DNA of 64,000 nt from Carnegiea gigantea (GCA_029747015.1 JAKOGI010000086.1:926001-990000), one strand, 5' to 3'. Numbered from the stretch's first letter, positions 11,729-24,244 are shown. The notes: generated by a model not told the origin, from the sequence alone. Made by a program: numbers and translations.

Positions 11729-12337
11729 AACAGGTCCTCAAGGGCGTTGGAATGGTTAAACACTCATCATAGTCAAAATAGAAGAGGACTAGCTTTTGTG
11801 CCTAAGATGACCTACCCAGTGAATAACAAATACGTGGGATTACCTGAAAATATTGTTTGTTTTCATTGTGGTAAAACGGGGCATTATCGATATGCTTGTC
11901 CTACAAGAAAGTATGCCATTAAAAAGAACTCAGTGCATGTAAAACAAATGTGGGTTAGGAAAGATGAGATTTACACGTCTAAAGGAATGGGACCCAAGTG
12001 GATCTGGGTTCCCAAAACTAACCCTTGGTTTCTTTTGAAGGCTGAAGTGAGAGAGAACAACCCTACAAACAGCCTAGCAAACAGTGCAACAAACAGTCTA
12101 GGGAACAGGCAGCTGTGGTATGTTGACAGTGGGTGTTCGAGGCATATGACTGGTGAAAAATCCAATTTTCTCTCACTTATAGCATCAAAAGGAGGGAGTG
12201 TGGCATTTGGAAACGGCAAATCTGGGACAATTGTCGGTATAGGTAAGATAGGTGAGTCACTCTCCCATTCAATTGACAATGTTTATTTTGTGGATGGTTT
12301 AAAACACAACTTGCTAAGTGTGTTCCCAACTGTGTGA
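11729..12337 (+). pseudogene. pol: Element F Gag-Pol junction: second zinc knuckle and copia protease
   Basis: In the same frame as Gag, after the TAG at 11726. A complete zinc knuckle C-F-H-C-G-K-T-G-H-Y-R-Y-A-C lies at 11858..11899. The copia aspartic protease follows with its D-S-G catalytic triad at 12125..12133 in the context LWYVDSGCSRHMTG, and the core phrase GSVAFGNGKSGTIVGIG. This protease would process the polyprotein. One extra T near 12325 shifts the frame, so this piece ends in a spurious TGA at 12335-12337, while the true frame carries on from 12318 into integrase. The open frame here is unlikely to make a working protease by itself without readthrough from Gag. Confidence 0.8.
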
Positions 12338-14780
12338 CAAAGACAACCTAGTAGTGTTCTCTCCAACACGTTGCTTGGTTGTAAACATGAACACAGGAGA
12401 TGTTGTGTTGAGGGGGAAGCGACACAAAAATGTTTATAAAGTGTGTATTTCTACTCTTCCCCAAAATAATTTGACTTGTTTGAGTGCCTTAAAAGATGAT
12501 GTTATGCTTTGGCACAAAAGACTAGGTCATGCAAGCCACTTTCTTTTGAACAAACTTGTAACCAAAGATTTAGTAGTTGGCTTACCTTCCATCAAATTCA
12601 ATGATGACAAGGTATGTGATGTATGTGCCAAAGGCAAACAAGTCAAAAATTCATTTAAGTCTAAAAAGTGTATAAGCACTACTCAACCCCTTGAATTAAT
12701 ACATATGGATCTATGTGGTCCAATGAGGATCATGAGCCGAGGTGGCAAGAGGTATGTGCTTGTGATAATGGATAACTACTCTCGTTTCACTTGGACTTTG
12801 TTTTTGGCTTCTAAAGATGAAACTTTTGAAAAATTTCTTGCTTTCATTAAAAAGACTGAAAAGAGGCTAGGACACTCTTTGGTATGCATAAGGTCTGACC
12901 ATGGTACAGAATTTGAAAATTCAAGCTTTATTGACTATTGTAATGAGCATGGTGTTGATCACAATTTTTCAGCTCCAAGAACACCCCAACAGAACGGGGT
13001 GGTAGAGCGCAAAAATCGTACTCTAGAGGACATGACTAGAACAATGCTTGTTGCTAGTGGTCTTCCTAGAAATTTTTGGGCTGAAGCTTTAAACACATCA
13101 TGTTACATTATAAATAGATGCATGATTAGACCTGTTCTTAACAAAACTCCTTATGAGATCCTCAAAGGAAGAAAACCAAATATTTTACATTTGAGAGTTT
13201 TTGGGTGTAAATGTTTTGTGCATAATAATGGAAAGGATGCCTTAGGGAAATTTGATCCAAGGAGTGACGAGGCAATATTCCTCGGTTACTCCTCACATAG
13301 TAAGGCATACAAAGTGTTTAATAAGACAACCTTGTGTGTTGAAGAAAGTGTGCATGTGCTTTTTGATGAAACTAACTCTCTAAGTGAGAATGATGCACAG
13401 GAGGAAGACCTCGAACTAGGTCTTGTTAGAAAAGACATGCTGCTTCAAGATGAACCAGGTAAGGATCAACCTGAGGGATCAAGGCCTGAAGCTGTTGTTC
13501 AGGAAGGTAGGCAGGGTGTGAACCAAACAGGGGGAAACAGGGTGGAACCCTGTTCGGGACAACATCAGCCGAACCCTTATGAGATAATTTCGGGAACAGG
13601 CTCCCAAACAGGCTTGGGAACAGGTCCTGAACTTGTTTCACCAAGTATTCCAGCTAGGATGGAGAGCATATCTGTGAACCCACTTTCACCACGATCATGG
13701 AAATACCAAAGTTCACATCCTCTTGATCAAATTTTGTCTGATATTAATGCAGGAGTTCAAACTAGATCTAGGCTTAAAAATTTCTGTGCTTTCTATGCTT
13801 TTCTCTCAAAAATTGAGCCTAAGAATATTAATGAAGCTCTTGCAGATTCAGATTGGGTCACAGCTATGCAAGAAGAACTCCATCAGTTCGAAAGAAACAA
13901 GGTATGGCACCTTGTGCCACGGCCAGAGGATAGAACAATCATTAGAACCAAGTGGGTGTTCCGTAACAAGCTAGATGAGTGCGGAACAGTTACTAGGAAC
14001 AAGGCCCGGCTGGTGGTTCAAGGCTACAACCAAGAAGAGGGAATTGATTATGAAGAGACTTTTGCACCTGTTACAAGGATGGAAGCCATTCGAATCTTGA
14101 TAGCTTTTGCAGCCCACATGGAGGTCAAGTTATATCAAATGGATGTTAAAAGTGCGTTTCTAAATGGGTACCTTAAAGAGGAAGTGTATGTCAAACAACC
14201 CCCTGGTTTTGAAAGTAATGAATTTCCTAACTATGTTTTCAAACTTGACAAAGCACTTTATGGTTTAAAACAAGCCCCTAGAGCTTGGTATGAGTGGTTG
14301 TCAAGCTTTTTATTAGAAAATGGTTTTACAAAAGGCAAGGTAGACAATACCTTGTTTCTAAAATCTAAGGGGGAACATTTGTTGATTATCCAAGTATATG
14401 TCGATGACATCATATTTGGTGCAACTCATCATGATTTGCGCAATGAATTTTCAAAAATGATGAGGAATGAGTTTGAGATGAGCATGATGGGTGAGCTTAA
14501 TTTCTTTCTAGGCTTACAAATCAAGCAAACTTCAAACGGCACCATGATCGATCAACAAAAGGATATCAGAGAGTTACTTAAGCGTTTTAAGATGGAGTCG
14601 GCCAAGCCCATTAATACTCCCATCTCTCCCTCAACCAGGTTAGTAATGGATGATGGTAGTCCCTAAGTTGAGGAGAAATCCTATAGGGGCATGATAGGGT
14701 CACTTCTATACCTGACGGCTAGTAGACCTGACATTGTTTTCAGTGTTGGTCTATGTGCACGTTTTCAGTCTAACCCTAAA
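12318..14780 (+). CDS. pol: Element F integrase and reverse transcriptase
   Basis: One open frame of 782 codons (12318..14666), then a TAA (TCA to TAA when compared with G) and in-frame continuation to 14780. Order: end of protease; GAG-pre-integrase zinc domain (WHKRLGHAS, then CDVCAKGKQ); integrase core with the acidic residues in MDLCGPM (about 12706), RSDHGTEFE (about 12894) and VVERKN (about 13003); the C-terminal linker rich in Gly and Gln (about 13440..13680); RT from [10 protein letters not shown] (about 13950), [24 protein letters not shown] and catalytic Y-V-D-D at 14397..14408; then SASRP-like ...[21 protein letters not shown]. It stops where G is inserted; the last codon before it is AAA. 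Confidence 0.9.
14776..14780. repeat. Target site duplication of element G, left copy
   Basis: CTAAA precedes G and is repeated exactly at 24245..24249. Removing G and one copy restores ...AGT/TCT AAC CCT AAA GAA ACT CAT in frame in F's pol. Confidence 0.95.
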
Positions 14781-16254
14781 TGTTGAATTCCAAGAGTACA
14801 CAACCACAAGAGGGGGGTGAATTGTGATGGTCGATTTTCGCCTAATAACTGACAAACAACCGTAGCACTTGATTGCAGAGATTGTTTGTAAATCACAAAC
14901 AACCTTACGCCTTGTTTGTAGCGGTTGTTCTCAATTGATTCAGTAGCGAAATTCAAAGTAATAAATGCGGAAATAAAGCACACACAATTTTTACGTGGAA
15001 AACACCTCTAGCCCAACTGAGGTGTGAAAAACCACGACCTACCTCGTGTAGGATTTAACCACTTCACTAACGGGCTGAAAACGTTACAAAAGCAACACTC
15101 CTTGTTACAACTTGTAACCCACGTAACCTTCTTCCCTAAGACAGGTTACACCACGTCCAATCTCACCAGATAGGACACGTCAAAGTCCACACGACTGAGG
15201 ACACACTCACTCACTTTCTGTTCTGAGAACAGGGGTACAAAACACCTTACTGGGGTGCTTCTGACTTAAGCAGATGTAAGGTACAATGAAGTCCTATTAT
15301 GCCAAGAAATTGAAAGCTCAGTTAAGCACAATCTTCTCACGGTTTTTCTCTTTGAAATTCAGCTCTAAAAATCTCTTACTTCTTTGTAAAAACCGGATTG
15401 TCAAATGGGAGAGAGAATTTCAATATTTAAACGCACAACCCAACGGCTATTCTTTTCAAAAGATAGGGAAAATCCTCTATTTTTAGTCGCTTAGAAGATT
15501 CACCAAAGATTTCCAACGGCTAAGAGAGGAGAGAAGATTTTCTTAAAATATCTTGGCCGAGTAATCTAGCTTGAAAAGGATAAAATCTTGATTTATCCCA
15601 AATTCAATCAAGACCTAAAAATAAGGGATAAGAATTTTTCAAGAGAAATCTTTAGCAAAAACGGTTTTGTAATTTTATTTTTTTTTCAAATTCAAAACAA
15701 ATCTTTTTAGATCTGGTAGCCAACCGAAGCAAATCTCCAGATAAGACTGATGTAGCTGCTGTAGTTTTTGAGAACACCCTAGGCACCCTGTTTGCAGGGT
15801 TGTTTGGAAATGGTGTCCCAAAGCAACTTTTCGAAAACCGTTTTCAAGAAGTGCTAAAAATGATACTTTCAAGATTGGCATATTAACAAGAGTCTAAAAG
15901 ATAAAAACTAAATTAACCAAGACTCCTTGTAAGAATTAGTTGTCTTGTCAAGAGTGAATATGCTGCTCCAAAACACCTTGGTCACCTTGATTCCTTGGGT
16001 GATCTTGTGTAGCTGAATGCTCCTCAAGACTTAAACCATATGTGTTGTTTGCTGATCTTGTGTCACTGAAGCTCAGAACCTGTTCCTAAGACTTGTTCTC
16101 AACATTTAGCCACCAGGTTAATAAAATATCACAAACAGTGGTGTAGGAACAACGGTGTATTAGGCCCTGTTTGGAGAGCTTGTTTGGAACAACATTACTT
16201 AGACAAATATGTTACTCTTGGATTTGTTATCATCAAAACTAAATATAATCAACA
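14781..16254 (-). repeat. Element G 3' LTR
   Basis: 1474 bp, TG at 14781 and CA at 16253-16254 in plus orientation, about 98% like 22773..24244. On the minus strand it follows the polypurine tract. The short open frame at 15286..15486 occurs in both LTRs and is simply LTR sequence. Confidence 0.95.
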
Positions 16255-16268
16255 AATTCCCCCTTTTT
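16255..16268 (-). promoter_or_regulatory. Polypurine tract of element G
   Basis: On the minus strand the sequence reads AAAAAGGGGGAATT, touching the LTR start. It is the primer site for plus-strand DNA synthesis. A second, similar purine run (minus strand GCCAAAAGGGGGAAT) lies at about 16392..16407. Confidence 0.85.
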
Positions 16269-16559
16269 GATGATGACAAACCAAGTGACCATATTGATAA
16301 AATTAAAAAGCTTAACAACGTTTAATGCTGATAGGGATCCTCTAGGTGCTAGGTCATAGAGCACGTCATATGGCTTTATTCATATGGTCTTATTCCCCCT
16401 TTTGGCATCATTAAAAAGCATAAACAACAGTATGAATGCAAGAAAAGAAATATAGAGCATAAGGTGCAAGAAGCATCATTAAGGAGATATTGCATTAAAA
16501 ACAGTACAATACCAAAAACGAAGATGGGAGGAGGAGACAAGAGAACAGCCTAGAGGATC

Positions 16560-17206
16560 AGGTTGCAGGGGGTGGTCTCGTTTGCAGAGAAGGAATGCTG
16601 GGGGCAAGAGTGGAAGAGAAGGGCAAGCAATTCCTCATGGCGTTTGGCGGAGAGGGCTTGCTCCTCAGCAAGAGCATCCTTGACAGCTGAGAGCTCATCC
16701 TTGAGCCGAGCATTGTCCTCAAAAACAGCCTCAAGTTTGATGGAAGGTTGCCCAGAAACAGGTGGTCGACGACCCTATTTGGAGACTGACCCTTCGCCAA
16801 CCTCATAGCCACACCCGAGCAGAGTGTCAATCCCAATCTCATCAACGACTTGGGCCCCCACATACACACCTTCGACAGAGGCAGCCCCTGTTTCTGTCGC
16901 TGTGTCAGGAAACAACCCAGAAGAACAGGGTTCAAAATTAAACCCTTCAGGGGTTTCCAAGAGCTGGTCTTGAGACCCCGACAGTGTACCCTCTGACTCG
17001 ACTTTAATGGGACAAGCAATTGTCCCTACAAGGAACACCAATTCCCTTCCACACTCGAAGGGAATATCATCCATCCCCATTCCTACTGATTGTAGGGACA
17101 AGCTTTTCAGGAATTTGAAAGGCTTGTACAGGATTGGGCGAGGGGGAGCAGGGATGGAGGACACAAGAATGAGGGCTTTTGATTGAGAGGAGTTGTTGGG
17201 AGCCAT
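16560..17206 (-). pseudogene. Element G third ORF, internally deleted
   Basis: The ATG at 17206 opens 144 codons to a stop at 16775-16777, and the frame continues with recognisable sequence to about 16560. The N-terminal part (ILYKPFKFLKSL, DDIPFECGRELVF) matches residues of F's third ORF near its start (IAYKPFGFLKSI, EDIPYKFGWELIL). After GLFPDTATETG it jumps to VGAQVVDEIG-DTLLGCGYE, which matches the far end of F's ORF. Compared with F about 1.2 kb of the middle, including the main conserved domain, is absent. Past the stop lies the same C-terminal coiled coil (KLEAVFEDNARLKDELSAV). Function is unknown; a protein lacking the central domain would probably not do what F's does. Confidence 0.7.
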
Positions 17207-17666
17207 TGTTACTAGAAGAGAGAGATTAGGGTTTAAGGTTTTTGCAGGGTTTTCAGGTTTTGCTTGTGTGCGAGATGAACGGCAGAACTGAGAACAGGGC
17301 ATATAAAGAGAGAGAGAGAGAGAGAGCACCCAAAATCTTTAGAAGATTTCTCGGTTTGCAACGGGTGTGAGCATTAAAAGCTTGTGCCTTGGGAAGGAAA
17401 GAAAACACATCGAGCAACCAAGGGGCGTACCTGTTCTCTTCGTTATGCCTGTTCTTTGCCGTCTGATCTTGATTGGACTTAATGGTATTAAGGCGGCTCC
17501 AGTACATCCCCTTATGCTGCACTAAGTGGATAAGTAGAGACAAAATGCACGCAATTCGAGTGTATGCAATCACATCCGTTGTTAATAAGATTTGCAAACA
17601 GGGGGAGAGAACAGGGTGTAAAGGTTGATCTTACCAAAACCAGTTCATGTTCTGGAAACAGGTATC
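17207..17666 (-). other. Element G spacer between pol and third ORF
   Basis: No coding match. It holds a 20-bp (AG)n microsatellite at about 17308..17328, just upstream of the third ORF on the minus strand, where it reads as a CT-rich leader. F has a comparable CT-rich leader at about 25140..25245 before its third ORF, so this could be a subgenomic promoter or leader; that is inference. Confidence 0.4.
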
Positions 17667-19085
17667 TCAGGGTGTTCTCACCAACCCTAGTTCCAGTCTA
17701 TTTCTCTCAAATTGATCTCTAGCTAGTGCCTTAGTGAATATATCAGCAATTTGATTTTCCGTTGTGCAAAAATTCATAGAGATTAAACCCTTTTCAACAT
17801 TATCTCTCAAGAAATGATGTCGAATGTCAATATGCTTTGTTCTTTTATGTTGACATGGATTTTTGGCAATGTTAATTGCACTTGTGTTATCACAAAAAAT
17901 AGGAATGCATCCAGTGTCAACACAAAAGTCCTTAAGCTGTTGCCTTATCCACAACAGTTGAGCACAACATGAAGCTGCTGCAACATATTCAGCTTCTGCT
18001 GTGGACATGGCAACAGAATGTTGCTTCTTGGTAGCCCAAGATACCAAACAAGGTCCAAGAAAGTGAGCCATACCTAAGGTACTCTTTCTATCAACTAGGA
18101 ATCCAGCATAGTCAGCATCAGCATATCCAACAAGATCAAAATTGCAACCTCTAGGATACCATAAGGCTAAATTGTGTGTATGTTTCAAATATCTTAGTAT
18201 CCGTTTCACAGCCTTAAGATGACTTTCCTTAGGATTAGACTGAAAACGGGCACATAAACCAACACTAAAACCAATATCTGGTCTACTAGCGGTTAGGTAT
18301 AGGAATGACCCAATCATGCCCCTATAGAGTTTCTTCTCAACTGAGGGACTCCCATCATCCATAACCAACCTGGTTGAAGGAGAAATAGGAGTGTCTACGG
18401 GTTTGGCCAACTCCATCCCAAAACGCTTAAGTAGCTCCTTGATATACTTTTGTTGATGGATCATGGTGCCGTTTGGAGTTTGCTTGATTTGTAAGCCTAA
18501 GAAAAAGTTAAGCTCACCCATCATGCTCATCTCAAACTCACTCCTCATCATATTTGAAAATTCATTGCATAAATCATGATGAGTTGCACCAAATATAATG
18601 TCATCAACATATATTTGGACAATCAATAAATGTTCCCCCTTAGATTTTAGAAACAAGGTATTGTCTACCTTGCCTCTTCTAAAATCATTTTCAATTAAAA
18701 AACTTGACAACCGTTCGTACCAAGCTCTAGGAGCTTGTTTTAGGCCATAAAGAGCTTTGTCAAGTTTGAAAACATGGTTAGGAAATTCACTGTTTTCAAA
18801 ACCAGGGGGTTGTTTGACATACACCTCTTCTTTAAGGTATCCGTTGAGGAATGCACTTTTCACGTCCATTTGATATAGCTTGATTTCCATATGAGCTGCA
18901 AAGGCTATTAAGATTCGAATAGCCTCAATTCTAGCAACTGGTGCAAAGGTTTCTTCATAATCGATCCCTTCTTCTTTATTATACCCTTGAACAACCAACC
19001 GTGCCTTGTTCCTAGTGACTGTTCCTGACTCATCCAGTTTGTTTCGGAACGCCCACTTGGTTCCAAAGATTGTTCTCTCTGCAGG
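17667..19085 (-). CDS. pol: Element G reverse transcriptase and RNase H
   Basis: The frame is open from 18998 to the natural stop at 17667 (443 codons) and matches F's RT/RNase H throughout. RT blocks: [40 protein letters not shown], catalytic Y-V-D-D at 18600..18611, and [10 protein letters not shown]. The connection [13 protein letters not shown] leads into RNase H with [42 protein letters not shown] and [12 protein letters not shown]; all acidic catalytic residues appear present. It ends [10 protein letters not shown], the same end as F. The real RT start lies upstream; a frameshift at about 19085 separates it from integrase. This is the most complete enzymatic module in the window. Confidence 0.92.
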   Translation of the reverse strand, partial: PAERTIFGTKWAFRNKLDESGTVTRNKARLVVQGYNKEEGIDYEETFAPVARIEAIRILIAFAAHMEIKLYQMDVKSAFLNGYLKEEVYVKQPPGFENSEFPNHVFKLDKALYGLKQAPRAWYERLSSFLIENDFRRGKVDNTLFLKSKGEHLLIVQIYVDDIIFGATHHDLCNEFSNMMRSEFEMSMMGELNFFLGLQIKQTPNGTMIHQQKYIKELLKRFGMELAKPVDTPISPSTRLVMDDGSPSVEKKLYRGMIGSFLYLTASRPDIGFSVGLCARFQSNPKESHLKAVKRILRYLKHTHNLALWYPRGCNFDLVGYADADYAGFLVDRKSTLGMAHFLGPCLVSWATKKQHSVAMSTAEAEYVAAASCCAQLLWIRQQLKDFCVDTGCIPIFCDNTSAINIAKNPCQHKRTKHIDIRHHFLRDNVEKGLISMNFCTTENQIADIFTKALARDQFERNRLELGLVRTP

Positions 19086-20977
19086 TTAGGTAAAAGGTGC
19101 CATACTTTGTTTCTTTCAAATTGATGGAGCTCTTCTTGCATTGCCGTAACCCAATCTGAATCTGCAAGAGCTTCATTCACACTCTTTGGCTCAATATTAG
19201 AGAGAAAAGCATAGAAAGCACAGAAATTCTTAAGCTCAGACTTAGTTTGCACTCCACTGTTAATATCAGACAGAATTTGATCAAGGGGGTGCGAGCTATG
19301 GTACTTCCATGGTCGTAGAGTAAGAGGATCCACAGACCCCTGCTCTACTCTAGTCATAATATCAAGCTTACGATCATCTCCTGAGCCTGTTTCTGCACCT
19401 GTTTGTAAGCCTGTTCCTGAAGAACATGGTCCCGAACAGGGTTCAATGGTGTTTCCCCCTGTTTGGTGTTCACCTTGCCTGCTGTTCTGAGGAACACCTT
19501 CAGGAGTTGTTTTCTCCATGGTGTTCTTACCTCGTTTATCTTGGAGCAACACTTCTTTTCGAACAAGACCTAATTCAAGTTCATCTTCCTGTGTATCATT
19601 CTCACTCAACAAGTTAGATTCATTAAAAAGCACATGCACACTTTCCTCAACACATAGGGTCCTTTTGTTAAAGACTTTGTATGCCTTGCTGTGAGAAGAA
19701 TAGCCAAGAAATATTGCCTCATCACTCCTAGGGTCAAACTTTCCTAAGGTATCCTTCCCATTATTACGCACAAAAAACCTACAACCAAATGTTCTTAGGT
19801 GCGTAATATTGGGTTTTCTGCCCTTGAAAAGTTCATAAGGAGTTTTGCTCAAAATGGGTCTGATCATGCATCTATTTATAATGTAACATGAGGTGTTCAA
19901 TGCTTCTGCCCAGAAATACCTAGGAAGACCACTAGTAATAAGCATTGTTCTGATCATGTCTTCCAGGGTGCGATTTTTGCGCTCAACCACCCTATTTTGT
20001 TGGGGTGTTCTTGGAGCTGAGAAGTTATGATCAACACCATGTTCATTATAATAGTTGATAAAACTTGCATTTTCAAACTCAGTTCCATGATCAGATCTCA
20101 AGCTAATTAAGGAGTGTCATACTCTCTTTTCAACCTTTTTGAGAAAGGCAATAAAATTCTCAAAGGTTTCATTTTTGGATGCCAAAAACAAGGTCCAAGT
20201 AAATCGAGAGTAATCATCCACTACAACAAGCACATACTTTTTCCCACCTCTACTAGTTATCCTCATGGGACCACACAAATCAATGTGTAATAATTCTAGA
20301 GGTCGGGTAGTGCTTACACATTTTTTCGATTTAAAAGAAGATCTGACTTGTTTGTCTTTTGCACAAGCTTCACATACCTTGTCATCATTAAATTTGATGG
20401 AAGGTAGTCCAATAACCAGGTCTTTTGAAACAAGTTTGTTTAAAAGAGTAAGGCTTGCATGACCTAGTCTCTTGTGCCAGAGCATTATGTCATCATTCAC
20501 AGCACTCAAACAAGTCAGGTTGTTTTGGGGAAGAGTGGAAATACATACTTTGTAAACATTTTTGTGTCGCTTCCCCCTTAATACGACATCTCCTGTGTTG
20601 ACATTGACAACCAAGCAATGTGTTCGTGAGAACACCACTAGGTTGTTCTTGTCACACAGTTGGGACACACTTAGTAAATTATGCTTTAAACCATCAACTA
20701 AGTGCACATTATCAATTGAGTGGGAGAGAGTTTTACCAATGCTACCTACACCGACAATTATCCCAGACTTGCCGTTGCCAAAAGCCACGCTCCCACCGGT
20801 TGAAGCTGTAAGTGAGAGAAAGTTTGATTTTTCTCCAGTCATATGCCGCGAACACCCACTATCAACATACCACAGCTGCCTGTTTTCAAGGTTGTTTTCT
20901 GATCTGTTTGACCGGGTGTTTCTAACCCTGTTTGCTGGGTTGTTTGTGGGGTTGTTCTCTCTCACTTTAGCCTGCAA
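19086..20977 (-). pseudogene. pol: Element G protease and integrase
   Basis: Two open pieces in one frame, 20977..20117 and 20101..about 19086. The first has the copia protease D-S-G motif (LWYVDSGCSRHMTG) and, after LLSVSQLCDKNNLVVFS, the pre-integrase zinc domain (WHKRLGHAS ... CEACAKDKQ) and the first integrase Asp (LLHIDLCGPM). A TGA at 20119-20117 replaces a Gly codon of the KRLGHSL phrase seen in F. The second piece has the other two acidic residues (RSDHGTEFE and VVERKNRT) and the polyprotein linker, but the conserved Gly of QQNG is Arg. A frameshift near 19085 in the region matching F's WHLVPRPED ends it. The long linker with CSG/TGG repeats is variable between F and G. Confidence 0.88.
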
Positions 20978-20983
20978 AACAAA

Positions 20984-22717
20984 TCACAGATTAGTTTTGG
21001 GAACCCAGATCCACTTGGGTCCCATTCTTTTAGACAAGTAAAGCTCATCTTTTTTAATCCACATTTGTTTCACATGCCTTTCATTTTTTTCAATGACATA
21101 CCTTTTCAGAGGACATGAATATCGATAGTGACCAGTTTGACCACAATGAAAGCAAACAATGTTTTCAGGTAATCCCACATACTTTCTATGAATTGGGTAA
21201 ACTGTTCGTTTAGGCTTATATCCAACTCCCTTTTTATTTCGACTGTGGTGAGTGTTTAACCAATCAAGGGCTTATGAGGACTTGTTCCAGCGCTTGGTTG
21301 TGATAAGCTCAGTTTCCAGTTTTTCTATATTAGCATGCAAACCTTTGTTCTCCCTGAGCAAGGACTCAACCATTCCTTCCACCTCAAAGAGTTTTTCCTC
21401 CATTTGAGAATAATCTCCTTCTTTTATAAAGAGGTTTTCTTTGAGCGTATTAATATTTTCATGTAAGCCCAGTTTTTCATTTTTAAGGATCTCATTTTCT
21501 AATTCTAGGTCTCGGACATCTTCTTTCAATTCAGCACAAGTATCCATCAAGGTATACAAAAGTTCTTCGAGAGTTGCTTTATTGAGACCACGTACCTTGT
21601 TCTTGAGATCAGTAAGACTGTTTGTTGATTCATCACCTGAATCCGTGTCACTTTGTGCCATGGGAGCTACAACACCTTCATCAGTTTCAGACTCACCTTC
21701 ATCCTCAGAGGAATCTCCCCAGGCAGCAAGCATAGCCTTCGAGAATCGTCTCCCAGAACTGCTTGCAGCTTATTTTCTACCTTGTTTCCTGGGGTGTTCT
21801 TGCTCTTGCTCTTCTCGAAGTAGTGGACAGTTCTTCACAATGTGATCTGGTTTGCCGCACTTGAAACACCCTGTGAACTGTTCTCGGGGGGTGTTTCTGG
21901 ACTTACTGAAGTCTTTTCTTTTGCTGTTTTCTTTGACCTTTTTGAAGAATTTCTTGAACTTTCTTGTCATTAAGGCCATCTCTTCATCCTCAAGGTCAGA
22001 GTCATCATCCTCTTGTGCTTTCAAGGCAAGCCCACGATCCTTCTTCTGCTCCTCTTTTTGTTGTGAGTTCTTTCTGAGTTCATAGGTTTGAAGATTGCCA
22101 ATCAACTCGTCGAGGGTGATCTTGTTCATGTCTTTAGCTTCTTGGATGGCTGTCACCTTCGCTTCCCAAGACCGAGGCAAAATCCTTAGAATCTTCCTCA
22201 CCAGCTCTTCTGTGGTGAAGGATTTTCCCAGGGACTTTAGCTCGTTTGTTATGTGGGTGAAGCGTGTGTACATGTCCATCACGTTCTCACGATCACCCAT
22301 ATCAAACAACTCTTATTGCCTCATAAGTAGCTCAATACGTGATTGTTTGACTTGACTTGTTCCTTCATGAGCTACTTGGAGGGCATTCCATATCTCATGA
22401 GCTGACTCACACTCCGAGATACGTGTATATTCATCTGGACCTAGGCCAAAATATAATAGCTTCTTGGCCTTGGCATTCTTTTCCATTTTCTTATAGTCTT
22501 CACCATCAAACTCTATGGGTTCCTTGGGAACCTTCTTACCATCTTTAAGCACCTTGGTGGGAACAAGGGGCCGGTTCTTGATGAGCATCCATAATTCATA
22601 ATCTTCTGCCTGAATATAGTTCTCCATCCTATTCTTCCACCAACTATAATGTTGGCCGTTGAAATAGGGTGGACGAGTAATGGATTGCCCTTCAAGGATT
22701 CCTTGTGGTGTACTCAT
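20984..22717 (-). pseudogene. gag: Element G Gag with two zinc knuckles, four in-frame stops
   Basis: The ATG at 22717 begins M-S-T-P-Q-G-I-L-E-G-Q-S-I-T, and all pieces (22717..22313, 22309..21770, 21733..21272, 21178..20984) share one frame. The capsid phrase MENYIQAEDYELWM and ITNELKSLGKSFTTEELV match F. The first zinc knuckle C-F-K-C-G-K-P-D-H-I-V-K-N-C is intact (F's has lost a Cys), the coiled coil lies at about 21590..21290, and the second knuckle C-F-H-C-G-Q-T-G-H-Y-R-Y-S-C at about 21150..21108. The stops are TAA for a Tyr codon (22315-22313), TAA for a Gln-type codon (21772-21770), TAA (21274-21272) and TGA for Trp (20986-20984). No frameshift is needed, which suggests slow point decay. 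Confidence 0.88.
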
Positions 22718-22758
22718 CTTCAGAATCTCTCAAGGTGTTAGCCCTTTTGAGAGAACCC

Positions 22759-22770
22759 GCTCTGATACCA
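22759..22770 (-). promoter_or_regulatory. Primer-binding site of G, initiator Met tRNA
   Basis: The minus strand reads TGGTATCAGAGC two bases after the 5' LTR end, the same site and spacing as in F. Confidence 0.95.
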
Positions 22771-22772
22771 CT

Positions 22773-24244
22773 TGTTGAATTCCAAGAGTACACAACCACA
22801 AGAGGGGGGTGAATTGTGGTGGTCGATTTTCGCCTAATAACTGACAAACAACCGTAGCACTTGATTGCAGAGATTGTTTGTAAATCACAAACAACCTTAC
22901 GCCTTGTTTGTAGCGGTTTTTCTCAATTGATTCAGTAGCGAAATTCAAAGTAATAAATGCGGAAATAAAGCACATACAATTTTTACGTGGAAAACACCTC
23001 TAGCCCAACTGAGGTGTGAAAAACCACGACCTACCTCGTGTAGGATTTAACCACTTCACTAACGGGCTGAAAACGTTACAAAAGCAACACTCCTTGTTAC
23101 AACTTGTAACCCACGTAACCTTCTTCCCTAAGACAGGTTACACCACGTCCAATCTCACCAGATAGGACACGTCCAAAGTCCACACGACTGAGGACACACT
23201 CACTCACTTTCTGTTCTGAGAACAGGGGTACAAAACACCTTACTGGGGTGCTTCTGACTTAAGCAGATGTAAGGTACAATGAAGTCCTATTATGCCAAGA
23301 AATTGAAAGCTCAGTTAAGCACAATCTTCTCACGATTTTTCTCTTTGAAATTCAGCTCTAAAAATCTCTTACTTCTTTGTAAAAACCGGATTGTCAAATG
23401 GGAGAGAGAATTTCAATATTTAAACGCACAACCCAACGGCTATTCTTTTCAAAAGATAGGGAAAATCCTCTATTTTTAGTCGCTTAGAAGATTCACCAAA
23501 GATTCCAACGGTTAAGAAAGGAGAGAAGATTTTATTAAAATATCTTGGCCGAGTAATCTAGCTTGAAAAGGATAAAATCTTGATTTATCCCAAATTCAAT
23601 CAAGACCTAAAAATAAGGGATAAGAATTTTTCAAGAGAAATCTTTAGCAAAAACGGTTTTGCAATTTTTTTTTTTTCAAATTCAAAGCAAATCTTTTTAG
23701 ATCTGGCAGCCAACCGAAGCAAATTTCCAGATAAAACTGATGTAGCTGCTGTAGTTTTTGAGAATACCCTAGGCACCCTATTTGTAGGGTTGTTTGGAAA
23801 TGGTGTCCCAAAGCAACTTTTCGAAAATCGTTTTCAAGAAGTGCTAAAAATGATACTTTCAAGATTGGCATATTAACAAGAGTTTAAAAGATAAAAACTA
23901 AATTAACCAAGACTTCTTGTAAGAATTAGTTGTCTTGTCAAGAGTGAATATGCTGCTCCAAAACACCTTGATCACTTTGATTCCTTGGGTGATCTTGTGT
24001 AGCTGAATGTTCCTCAAGACTTAAACCATTTGTGTTGTTTGCTGATCTTGTGTCACTGAAGCTCGGAACCTATTCCTAAGACTTGTTCTCAACATTTAGC
24101 CACCAGGTTAATAAAATATCACAAACAGCGGTGTAGGAACAACGGTGTATTAGGCCCTGTTTGGAGAGCTTGTTTGGAACAACATTACTTAGACAAATAT
24201 GTTACTCTTGGATTTGTTATCATCAAAACTAAATATAATCAACA
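22773..24244 (-). repeat. Element G 5' LTR
   Basis: 1472 bp, matching 14781..16254 at about 98%. Its minus-strand start (at 24244) follows F's target sequence CTAAA; its end touches the PBS. A TATA-like GTTTAAATATT on the minus strand lies at about 23416..23426, a weaker form than F's CTATAAAAGG. Confidence 0.95.

Larger units (their letters stand above)
14781..24244 (-). mobile_element. Element G: SIRE/Maximus-like copia retrotransposon, minus strand, nested in F
   Basis: A 9464-bp complete element reading right to left: 5' LTR 22773..24244, PBS, gag-pol 22717..17667, a third ORF 17206..about 16560, polypurine tract, 3' LTR 14781..16254. A perfect CTAAA target duplication flanks it. Its LTRs and proteins belong to the same family as F. 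The LTRs differ at about 30 of 1472 positions by eye, mostly transitions. Gag-pol keeps one frame from the Gag ATG to about 19085 with five in-frame stops and then one frameshift, making G the least damaged element in the window after F. Confidence 0.95.

Noticed and set aside
15286..15486. 66-codon ORF repeated exactly at 23279..23479
   Set aside because: It is part of the two LTRs of G on the non-coding strand; duplication reflects the LTR pair, not gene conservation.
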